From NCBI RefSeq assembly GCF_023078275.1, contig NC_062982.1, positions 6,584,501 through 6,648,500 of the forward strand: 64,000 nucleotides of DNA. Reading direction: 5' to 3'. The notes under the pieces are model-generated. The model was not told the DNA's origin and searched no databases. It saw only the letters and a program-made list of their open reading frames with translations. The translations under genes and the position numbers were made by a program. Source of the DNA: Leguminivora glycinivorella (Eukaryota > Arthropoda > Insecta > Lepidoptera > Tortricidae). Of this stretch, positions 33,601-43,500 are shown in pieces. Positions within the stretch are counted from its first letter, which is position 1. Each line of letters begins with the position of its first letter.

Positions 33601-36600
33601 GGTCGCGTTCGCAATCCTTGGAACGGACTGCCTCCTTTGTACATGCTGCACTAGCATCTGCATTCAGTTTCGCTTGCTGCAAAAGCAATTTGAAACCATT
33701 ATCCCTGAACGCAGTTTTAACGGAAATATATTCTTGGATAAGCTAAAGAAATTAGTGGATCGTCATGAGAAGATCATACAGTTTGTATTTTCAGGGTTGT
33801 GTGACTCAACCTCGTATGGTTGAAGCTTTGAAGTACCATCGTATGACAAGACCTCGTACCGCAGATCTGTCTGCATAGATAAATAAAACAATTATTACTA
33901 ATACGAGTTTGAGTGGTACGGCCGAATAAACCAATACGGGGTTGAGTAGCGTGTTTGCTTCTTATGCGCACTGCCAAGGAGTGGAATTCCTTGCCTGAAG
34001 CTTTATTTCCGAGCTCATATAACCCGGCAACCTTCAAATTTAGGGTGAACAGACATCTTCTGGGCGAGCTCACTCCATCGTAGGCCACTTTACTATTACT
34101 ACTAGCTAGTCTGTGGCTAAAAGTAAGCCGATTTATAATTAAAAAAAAGTCTCGCAACCATCGATTTTCTAATTTCATTAACTTAAGTATTTATAATTAT
34201 TTGTAGTTATTGGAAGGACCAGTTTTCTTTGGGTCCTGTCTTGTCTTTTATTGCCACTCGTGTTTTTTTCCCGCACTTCTATCGTAAAATCGTAATGTGC
34301 AATTTCAGTAGTATCTTTGATTGTCAGTTGCTGTAGGAAATACCGTGGAAATAACTATTAGGGTAAGTAAACTCGCATCATTCGTGACACGCCTAATTCG
34401 GTGAAACAACCAAAAATCGTCTTTCGGAATAGTGCTTCAAAGCTTTGTATCACCGAATTAGGCGTGTCACCGAATGAGGCGAGTTTACCCTACTCATATA
34501 TTTTCGTTTCAGGGCAGTAGCTCTATTGGAATATATTTACACGAAGTTGACGTTATTAAATTTCGTGTCAAGCTCACTTTTAATTTGCCTCACAGGATTC
34601 AATGTCGCTGTATGTTATTGTATTTTATTATTTTTATTTAGGCACAGACCGTCTGAAAAATTCATAATCTTAAAAAAGATTTGTATGCAACCTGTCAGTT
34701 CAAACTGACAGATTTGTACCTATTGTTTGCCTTAGTTTTAAGACGACACAGGAGGGGTCAATTCTCCATGCAAACAAACGCTCTCGACTATTTCCTCCCT
34801 GGTTTTTGAAGATAAAGCAATGATTTTTGAAGATAAAGCAACACAGATTATTATTATTTTTATCTGTGTCGGACCGTATTGAATTTTTTTTTATGTTCTT
34901 ATTTTTAATGACTCTAGAGTCGATCAAAAATTTCCAAAAACGGCCTTATTAATTATGTCGCAAAAAAGGTGTGGTATTCAAAATTGGTAACAATTAGCCA
35001 AAAAAACTAAACGGTCCGACACAGATTATTTCATTGATCTTCAGATTTTCCAATTTCGTTACGATTGGTAAAGTTTTGAAGGAGGAAGCAGTCGTGAGCG
35101 GAACCTCGATTTTAAAGATTTTTTCGCAATATCTTTTAACTGAGTTGTTGAGGCATTTTTTTAGGGTTCCGTAGTCAACTAGGAACCCTTATTTTATTTT
35201 ATTTTTATTTTTATTTCAAATATGTTACACAGTATGACAGTAAAAACCAAAGCACTGAGTAACTAAAAAAATACATAAGAGCATAAAAAATAAACACATA
35301 AAAGTAAGAAACGTCATCTAGATTTAGGTGACAACGTAACGTCGATGAGGCTTCGTTGCGTCGTCTGTCCGTCTTATAGTTTCGCCATGTCTGTCCGTCC
35401 GTCCGTCCGTCCGTCCGCGGATAATCTCAGTAACCGTTAGCACTAGAAAACTGAAATTTGGTACCAATATGTATATCAATCACGCCAACAAAGTGCAAAA
35501 ATAAAAAATAGAAAAAAATGTTTTATTAGGGTACGCCCCCTACATATAAAGTGGGGGCTGATATTTTTTTTTCATTCCAACCTCAACATGTGATATATTG
35601 TTGGATAGTTATTTAAAAATGAATAAGGGTTTACTAAGATTGTTTTTTGATAATATTAATATTTTCGGAAATAATCGCTCCTAAAGGAAGAAACAGTGCG
35701 TCCCCCCCTCTAACTTTTGAACCATATGTTTAAAAAATATGAAAAAAATCGCAAAAGTGGAACTTTATAAAAACTTTCTAGGAAAATTGTTTTGAACTTG
35801 ATAGGTTTAGTAGTTTTTGAGAAAAGTCCGGAAAACTACGGAACCCTACACTGAGCGTGGCCCGACACGCTCTTGGCCGGTTTTTTTTTGATAAATCTAG
35901 TTAATAACACCAGTATATTTAACTAAAATTTACAAATTGAAAGGGGGCCCTTTCCATTTTAGCATTTTCGCTTCTGTAGCGTCTTAAAAATTGAAATAGG
36001 TAATGTGAACAAAAAAGCTGTTTCCCCCTTTATATTCGAAGATTCGGAATTTTTTTTCGGAAATAATTATGACCTAGGATGACACCGATTTAAACTTAAG
36101 ATACCCATTAGAACTATTAATACTATTATATACTTAGTCCTGCCCCTTAACTTGAGCTTTAGTACCTTCTTCTTCTTTTCTACTTCTATTTATTCTTATA
36201 AACGTCAAAGCTGTATGCAATATACATATATGCTGTTTCATGCTGTCTGCCGCAGCTTACCATACCTAGTCATACCAGTTACCCAAGGTACCTACACTGT
36301 TAGAGATTTTAAGCATATTGATAGTATTCCGATTTGAGATCTAGGAATATTGTTAAAAACTTATGTAAAATGATAGAAACTAAGAAACATGTGGATGTCA
36401 AGTTGTATTTTTTTTTTCAAGGCCACTCGTGACATAGTAGTCATAATCACCTTTCTCACGTTCCTACTCATGAGTCTGTTGCGGACCTACCTGCTATGTT
36501 TCTGTGGAGATATGGTTATGACATCGGTAATATACAATTTGTTTATTAAATTTATAATCTAACGTGTCTTGCGTGGGCGAGTCGCGCGACCGTCGCCGTC

Positions 36601-38999
36601 GCGTCTCATACTTCCATATCGATAAGGTTTGATTTCGTATACGTCGCATCGCCGTCGCGCGACCATCGCGCGACCGTCGCCCATGCAAGCCATGGCGTTA
36701 GTACATACGTGCATATCTTGACGTTGACAGAATCATCGAAAACTCGAAAAGCCGTAAAAGAGACTTGGCTGCTGCTGTAGGGAAAATACACCCTCATATA
36801 ATGGCATCAGACTTACCCCCTTATTGCATATGTGCGTACCCACTAGGTACTGTTGGGTTGATACTTTCTTAATTTGAACATTTTTAATAATTTTATCCGA
36901 CAGAGCACAGGAGTGAGCAACGCTGTTTACAATTCCAAATGGTATACGGTGAACGCAATGACAGCAAAGTATTTACATGTGATTCAAATGAGGTAAATAT
37001 TTAACTAATGCCAAGGATAATAATTTATTTATATGTGATTCAAATGAGGTAAATCTTTAACTAATGCCAAGGATAATTTATATAGGATTTAAATCGTCGT
37101 AGGTACTAAGACCCGTACATCGATTTATTAGCGCCACCTATTAAATACCTACTCTGATATGGAAAAAAAATGCCTACAAATTTATTTTTTCAAAATGTGT
37201 ATTGACGTGATATCTTTGTTCTTATGAAAAATAAAAACTAGCAAAAATATTTGACACAAATATGATTTTGGCCAACAGCTGCGAATCAGCGCCATCCAGG
37301 GGTACGCTTTTTTTGTATGGACTTTGTCTGTCCCGTATTATGTCGTCCTTGCTAATGATATTATAAATCTATATAACTACCTACCTACCTTTAGAACCTA
37401 AATACGTTCAAAATAAGAAAAAAAATCAGAACATTACCCAGGATCCAAAGTCAGTTATTTTGTCCAACTTAAAAAAAATCATCAATCATTTAATTGCATG
37501 ATCCATATAATATGTGCTAGCACTAAGCAACAAGTTAAACATGTTATTTACACATACCAATTAACTAAAGCTACCAAGCAAAGACAGTATAGTATATAAT
37601 CCTATCCATATAAGGATAGTAAGGATAGATAGATATCCTATACCTATCCGGTATAGTAGATAGTGTACGGCTTATACCACAGAATATAAAAATATGTACC
37701 TATCAGAACTTATACATATAGATGTAAGCCTTATAATTATTGCGCTATACTACACATATAGATACATAGATCAAACTGGGACCTTCGCAAATACTCACGA
37801 AGCTAAACTCATCGTATTCTATCTATTCTATTCAAGAAAAACTAGCAAAGCGTGATCGCTTGAGCCGTTTTTGCAGTCTATTTCTAACGGAAGAGGGATG
37901 ACGACTACATAAAAAAAATTACATTCTGTTTAATCCGTCAGTTAGATCGTCCAAAAATACTGAAAACATATTTTTCGCTTTTTCTAATTAATGAAAAAAA
38001 TACAAAGATATAGATCAAAGTTCCGGAGTGGGGGCTTGTGACGTCACTTCTAAGTAAAAATTGCACCTAGGCGTGACGTCACGCGAAACTTCAACGCACT
38101 GTACCGTCATCGTAATTTTTCGTTTACGAGAAAAAAGAAAAAATACGTGTCTAATATTATTTGAGAGATGGCGGGACGACCTCGACGTATTTTGCAGAGA
38201 CTGGCAAGAGCGGGCATCAAACCGTGAGGAATGGAGAAAGGAAGGGGAGGCCTTTGCCCAGCAGTGGGACACCATATAGGCTATTAAAAAAAAAAAAAAA
38301 AAATATTATTTGATAATGTAATTGACGGACAATTTTTTTTAGTCGTCTCACCTATTGTTCGCCAACTCGCCATGCTCTTGTCCAGCTTCAGTGTAACATT
38401 TTTTAGGGCACAGCTACCCTCCAAGTTGACGGCCTATGGTTTCGCCGACGTCAATATGGTTGCTTTCTCAAGGGTATGCTACTTATTGTTTGCTATGATT
38501 TATTGTAGGGTAAGGTGGGGGCAGATTGAAGGGATTTTCTTACGGGATAAGATGGAAAGCCGCCCGTGGTACTTCATTATACAGAACATATTTCATCTTA
38601 TCCCTCAAGAAAAGCTCTTCAATCTTTTCCCACCTTACCTTAAAATCCTTAAATTAAAATATTTACCATACATCATGGACTTAATTTCAATATCATGATT
38701 AAAACTCCTCTAAGTTTTCCGGTCGATACCTATCAGACCCAACTAGACAACCTATCCATATGCTATATCATATCTTTACGCAACAGGAGCGGTCAATTCT
38801 CCATACAAACGCTCTCGACTATTTCCTCCCTGTTTTTTGAAATGAGAGCAATGATTTTTTTCAACACAAGATTATTATAATTTTTTATTAGCATTTTCGC
38901 TTCTGTTCCCTCTTAAAAACAATTAATCTTATTTTACAGATATTGAGCACAGCCTGGTCCTACTTTACTCTCCTGAACACTATGGAGAGCTCAACATGA
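30699..38999 (+). CDS. Odorant receptor (7tm_6 family)
   Basis: Insect odorant receptors are inverted seven-helix subunits that form ligand-gated cation channels with Orco in olfactory neurons. Exons: 30699-31299, 33594-33780, 34513-34609, 36422-36526, 36904-36992, 38407-38473, 38940-38999. All phases agree and give a complete 401-residue protein, a normal length. Hydrophobic helices include CLINIVWLGTCIAGEVVWII and TLVAFAILGTDCLLCTCC. NFVSSSLLICLTGFNVAV, LRTYLLCFCGDMV and the C-terminal ILSTAWSYFTLLNTM are family hallmarks. The last, nearly invariant TxWSYFxLL motif argues against decay. The exon 2 donor is the weaker GTTTGT. Exon 5 has a duplicated donor 56 bp downstream. It is not Orco, and the ligand is unknown. 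No sister receptor lies in the window. Confidence 0.95.
31318..31555. mobile_element. MITE with TTA target duplication in receptor intron 1
   Basis: A 238-bp element with termini GGCCGGCAACAGACAGTC, perfect inverted repeats, flanked by TTA at 31315-31317 and 31556-31558. The left end is only 18 bp after the exon 1 donor. PIF/Harbinger-like by target site (inference). Confidence 0.9.
31837..32267 (+). repeat. Repeat family C, copy 1
   Basis: About 430 bp with ends TTTTCCCCTCACTA and ACAAATAACTATT. The centre-right carries the palindrome GAACCACTCGCTTCGCTCG followed by TGGTTC. It has no terminal inverted repeats and no coding sequence. Seven further full or partial copies occur in the window. 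Confidence 0.85.
32287..33136. mobile_element. Repeat family D, long copy with internal tandem expansion
   Basis: Ends AACCGCCGC and GCGGCGGTT match 26213-26606. Between about 32419 and 33060 a unit containing CAGCAGTTCCACTGCACCAA is repeated five times with periods of roughly 122-140 bp. Adjacent 33346-33396 is another fragment of the family end. Confidence 0.8.
33940..34160 (+). mobile_element. LINE 3'-end fragment in receptor intron 2
   Basis: Plus-strand frame ending in AKEWNSLPEALFPSSYNPAT and FKFRVNRHLLGELTPS, then a stop and 3' UTR. Same family as 540-695. 5'-truncated. Confidence 0.75.
34361..34490. mobile_element. 130-bp MITE with TA target duplication, next to exon 3
   Basis: Termini GGGTAAGTAAACTCGC and GCGAGTTTACCC, with shared ACGCCTAATTCGGTGA in inverted orientation, flanked by TA. 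The right end is 22 bp before receptor exon 3. Confidence 0.8.
34741..34860. repeat. Repeat family E, copy 1
   Basis: Shares GGTCAATTCTCCATGCAAAC and CTCTCGACTATTTCCTCCCTG-type sequence with 38784-38920 in receptor intron 6. The AT-rich remainder of intron 3, to 35155, shows nothing recognisable. Confidence 0.55.
35156..35889 (+). repeat. Interspersed repeat (family A), copy 3, interrupted
   Basis: Family A as at 9161-9713, in receptor intron 3. About 175 bp of foreign sequence (roughly 35190-35368, AT-rich start, TTAT on both sides) splits it after GGAACCC. Confidence 0.8.
36555..36690. mobile_element. GC-rich foldback element in receptor intron 4
   Basis: Left arm TTGCGTGGGCGAGTCGCGCG and right arm CGCGCGACCGTCGCCCATGC are complementary. 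It begins about 30 bp after exon 4. GC-rich CGTCGC repeats stand out from the AT-rich intron. Confidence 0.65.
36977..37080 (+). repeat. 56-bp tandem duplication spanning the exon 5 donor
   Basis: ATGTGATTCAAATGAGGTAA occurs at 36977 and again at 37033, with the next 25 bases also repeated. The last 16 bases of receptor exon 5 and its GTAAAT donor therefore exist twice. Using the second donor would read straight into a TAA. Confidence 0.9.
37082..38139. other. Receptor intron 5, AT-rich, no recognised element
   Basis: AT-rich sequence with a small cluster of AGGATAG/CTATCC repeats at about 37605-37650. No coding frame or mobile-element end was identified before the LINE tail. Confidence 0.4.
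38140..38302 (+). mobile_element. RTE-type LINE 3' end with poly(A)
   Basis: Encodes RWRDDLDVFCRDWQERASNR and EEWRKEGEAFAQQWDTI, then a stop and an A18 tract. Classic last 37 residues of an RTE-like ORF plus tail. In receptor intron 5. Confidence 0.9.
38506..38641. mobile_element. Foldback element in receptor intron 6
   Basis: Left GTAGGGTAAGGTGGGGGCAG with GGGATAAGATGGAA; right CATCTTATCCCTCAAG with TTCCCACCTTACCTTA. Arms pair imperfectly. Starts 32 bp after exon 6. Confidence 0.65.
38784..38920. repeat. Repeat family E, copy 2
   Basis: Similar to 34741-34860. Its tail TAGCATTTTCGCTTCTGT also occurs alone near 35962. It ends about 20 bp before the last receptor exon. Confidence 0.55.
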
Positions 39000-39296
39000 G
39001 CCTAGTTCTACACTCATTTGAACAGTTTCTAGAACTCGAGCAATTTTTTTCTCACTTGCACCGATTTACACTCACATCTCGCATTATAAAGCAAGCGATA
39101 ATATCTACATACATGACATTACATACCTACACGTAACGCAAAGAAATACGGTACCATAATTATATTTTAATACTTAGGGGTGTTTGAGACTATAAACATC
39201 GATGTTGGTAACCTTTAAAATATGCTCATACGCTACGACATATCGCTGGCTGTATAACAACATTAACAACCTCTTATACTTCTCTTATATATATTT

Positions 39297-39936
39297 AGGG
39301 CCGGTTGCACCAAACCGTCTGTCAATGTTAAAGCATTCGTTAAATTTTATTGTATGGGAAGTTTCATAGGTCTCTGCTGCGCACAGAGAACCTCCTATAG
39401 AGTAGAAATCTTGTATATTTTGTTCGCGATACGAGTCGCCAGTGTTTGGGGTGCGAGGAGCGTGCGGGGAATGTGTTAAGCGCGCTGTGATTGGCCGTTT
39501 CAAGGACGGCGGGCAGTCGCGCCAGATGAAAAGGGACAGAAGTATGACTGTCCCTCTACTGACGCGTAAGTGGCCAATGTAAGTTGACCTATGCCGGCTC
39601 TGAATAAATTATAAATATGACTTATTTGTGGAATGTAATGCCGTCTGTTTTTAAATTTGAGCTTCTTGTTACCTTTCCACTCACACTACAGGTGGATATC
39701 TTTAAGGCATCAAAATACCCTTTTCCAATTTTTTTGTGCGAAAAACACGCGCTGCTTTCGGGTCTGTTACTTGGTCGATACTGATCGGGCACGGCGAGCG
39801 CCCGCGCTTATATCAGTGCAAATACTAGGAAGGCTGGCACCCGCGAGTCGTCTTGTAATAGATGTCTATAGGGGTTGGTCTGTGCTGCTGCGTGACGATG
39901 ATGAGTCTGTCAAATGTGGTTGATGCAACTGGCCCT
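39297..39936. mobile_element. MITE family H, copy 2, split by a hAT-type element
   Basis: Left part 39297-39381 (AGGGCCGGTTGCACCAAACC) and right part 39893-39936 (ending GATGCAACTGGCCCT) join into one element matching 4852-4982 when the 503-bp insert and one 8-bp duplication are removed. Lies between the receptor and FLCN. Confidence 0.88.
39382..39884. mobile_element. hAT-type element (family F), copy 1
   Basis: 503 bp with termini CACAGAGAACC and GGTTGGTCTGTG, flanked by perfect 8-bp duplications CTGCTGCG at 39374-39381 and 39885-39892. No transposase. It provides an uninterrupted reference for copy 2 at 41905-43232. Confidence 0.92.
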
Positions 39937-40529
39937 TATATTCGCGTCACAAGCACCTTGCCGCGCCGCGCCGCTGCATTTGCCGAGTGGCAACGTTTAG
40001 AAGATGCTAAGTTTAGTTCCATCTCCGTAAGGCCAATAGTCCACTGTCATATGTTTGTCATAGAAATATGATCATAGGCAGCATGCCATCCTTTTTCTTC
40101 ACACTGGAGAAAAAGAGAGGCATACAGACCGTATGTTCGGCAATGGTTCGGCATTACCAATATTACCATTCCAGTTTGAGTTGGTGTGACACGACCCTCG
40201 ATGTCGCCGCTAGTGCCGCATTTCTAGGCACAAGGTGTAGTATCTTCTTAGTAGTTTGTGCACAAGGTCAAGCTCAAGGGAGCTAGCGGCAATATTGAAA
40301 ATGGTAGGCGCGAAAGGTGATCCCATAGGAAATTTCAATTTTTGACCAACTCGCGTGCAAAAAGCAAAAATTGTCCCGTATAGATTGGCCTTCGTAAAGA
40401 TGCGTTCAGAATACAGTCTCAGTATCAGCTGTAATTTGACAGTGACATTTCATTCATTTCAAGATAATCAAGATTTGTCATTCTACTTGGTATCTAAATA
40501 TTTTTAACGTCGCAATTTACTTATTTGTA
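39937..40529 (+). promoter_or_regulatory. FLCN upstream region
   Basis: About 590 bp between the family H MITE and the FLCN start codon. No other gene or repeat seen, and no TATA box is evident. Presumed promoter and 5' UTR by position only. Confidence 0.4.
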
Positions 40530-43500
40530 ATGAATGCAATAGTTGGCTTATGTCATTTTTGTGAGGCTCACGGGCCCCGACCGTTATTCTGCACATTCAC
40601 GACGGATGACGAGCAGCACACTACCGAATCCTCAAAATGCACTGCACAGTGTAGTGGATGCACTTCCCTGGGCCCAGAGACCGTCCTTGTATCGCGGGAT
40701 GATGATGGTTGTATATATTGCAGCAGAGAGTCAGTCCCTAATGCCGATGTAACAGCTTTTTTGAGACAAGCTGCTATTAGAAGCATAACTTGTGAGGTAT
40801 GCATCTTCCTTAAATTATGTTTTTTAATTTAAAAAAAAAAGTGTTGTCAATAGTTTTTTTTTTTAGGTGAGCTGGAGTAAGGAAGGAGGTGTAGTCTACT
40901 TTAGTGACACAAGAGGCCATGTATTGAGTCTTACTTTTCAAATCAGAGACACTCGAGCCAGAGGACTCAAGCGGTGGTTCTCCATTGTAGTGCTTATGAA
41001 AGATAAAATGTTGCTACTGAATATTACACCCTTATTGTCAGAACATATGCAGGTTAGTATTTTTATAATAATGTATGTACATATTATATTTATTTAAACT
41101 CTTTGTTTTACCCCTAACTTTTTGCATGTCTTGAGCTTGAGTACTGACTATTGACTTAAGTAATTCCGTGCCAGTATAGATTATACAAATATATGCTAAA
41201 ATGTAGCAATGAATATGGAGATATAGTAAAAACTGCCTACAAACATCGGACCGAGGACCCCTGTGGAATTAATTCTGAGCGAGGTATTAAAGTGAGGGAT
41301 AGCTTTTATTAAACTAATGTCATAATATTATATTCATAGAAATATGACACTTCTACACATTTTCCTTTCCAATACCATGGTTAGTGTGGTCAGGCTCTAA
41401 AATTATTAACATAATTAAACATATATCTATTATATATTTTCAGAAAATATCAAAAGAACTCCAAGACTTAGCAGAGGTAGTATATGACAATGAACAGAAA
41501 GTTTGCTCTCAAAGAGCCCTAAGACTCAAAACTGGCAGAAATGACTTCGGACAATCTAGATCACTCATGCAGTTAACTGGTATATTTTTTTGATTTTTAT
41601 TATTTCATAGCGCTGGTAGCCTAGCGGTAAGTATGTGCGACTTTCAGAATGTCATTTGATATTTGGCAGTTGCTTTTCGGTGAAGGAAAACATCGTGAGG
41701 AAACAGGATTGATTCCAATAAGGTCTAGTTTACGTGGTCAGATGGCAATCGCTTTCGTAAAAACTAGTGCCTACGCCAAATCTTGGGTTTAGTTGCCAAA
41801 AGTGGACCCCAGGCTCCCATGAGCTGTGGCAAATGTCGGGATAATGCAAGGAGTATGATTTGTTCATTTATAATTCTTTCGTGCTTACTGGCCAGCCCAT
41901 CTCCCACAGAGAACCTCCTATAGAGTAGCAGTCTTGTATATTTTGTTCGCGATACGAGTCACCAGTGCCAGGGGTGCGAGGAGCGGGCGGGGAATGTGTT
42001 AAGCGCGCTGTGATTGGCCGTTTCAAGGACGGCGGGCAGTCGCGCCAGATGAAAGGGACTGTCCCTTTACTGACGCGTAAGTGGCCAATGTACGAGTAAG
42101 TTGACCTATGCCGGCTCTGAATAAATTATAAATATGACTTTTATGTGGAATGTAATGACGTCTGTTTTTAAATTTGAGCTTCTTGTTACCTTTCCACCAT
42201 AGCTGGGCACCGTTAATCAAATAGTTAACTTCGATAATCGTTAATCCGTTACTTAAAAAGTTAACTTCGTTAATCGTTAAAGCGATACATTTCGGTAGAT
42301 TTAACGGAAGTTAAAGTTAATCGATAATCCGTTAACACGTCATAAAAATAGGACTTCACTGTAGGTATTATGTATTTGTATTTACTAAGTATCCACCAAA
42401 AACCATTAAACGTGACGCCAATCGGTAAAAAACCGAAATGTAATAATTACGGTCTCTTCGGGCCTCTTCTTACCGCCCTTGGTTAGCTAAATCCTAGGTT
42501 TTACTTCGGATCGGTAATTATTGGGTCATTCATGCGGTCGCAATCGTGGTGCGTCGGTTCTTCAGATTGAGGTTTGAGACGACAACTCGATGCTGTGGGT
42601 CACGATAACTTGGTTGCGCGATTTGTCTGTCATGTCATGCCTGATGATTGCACTCTATTCCCAGATTAGTGATCGATATAGCACGTCTAATAAGATTTAG
42701 AAGATCTCGAATAAGTGATCCAAAGTCGCCAATTGGTCTTTAGACTGTTTATAACCGACGGATCTGCTTTTACCGATAAATCCTAGGTTTTGCCGTACTA
42801 CGGGCTTTTACAGTAGCAGTCAGGACGTGGTTTTCGCGGCGCAGCGAGCCACTTGGGGTGCTGGATTAACGATTAACGGACTCGATGAAATTTAACGGAA
42901 GTTAACGAATCCGTTAACATTTTTTAAAGTTAACTTAAAAGTTAATCCGTTAACCGAAATGTTAACTTCGTTAATTAACGATTAACGGATTAACGAGTTA
43001 ATGCCCAGCTATGCTTTCCACACCATTTCACACTACAGGTGGACATCTTTAAGACATCAAAATACCCTTTTTCAATTTTTTTACTGCGAAAAACACGCGC
43101 TGCTTTCGGGTCTGTTACTTGGTCGCTACTGATCGGGCACGGCGAGCGCCCGCGCTTATATCAGTGCAAATACTAGGAAGGCTGGCGACCGCGAGTCGTC
43201 TTGTGATGGATGTCTATAGGGGTTGGTCTGTGCCATCTCCAAAAAGAATGAATCAATATAGCTCGGAAACACAGATTTAGAGGCAGTGTATTTACTATTT
43301 TTACTTACATTTCAGGTGATGAAAATGTATTCAAGCGGCTCCACTCTCACTTCACCTGGATGCTGAAAGCTGGCGCTCTGACTTACACCGAAACTCTCTA
43401 TAACAGCCGTGACATGCTCAACAAACTCCATCCAAACGCTACAAGAGGCAGCATATTCGAGCCGACTGCGTGTACAGTGGAGGAATGTATACCATTGAGA

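Noticed and set aside
42023..42220. Possible gene or LTR in family F sequence (AATAAA, TATAAAT present)
   Set aside because: 8-bp target duplications and inverted termini identify a DNA transposon; the signals are incidental.
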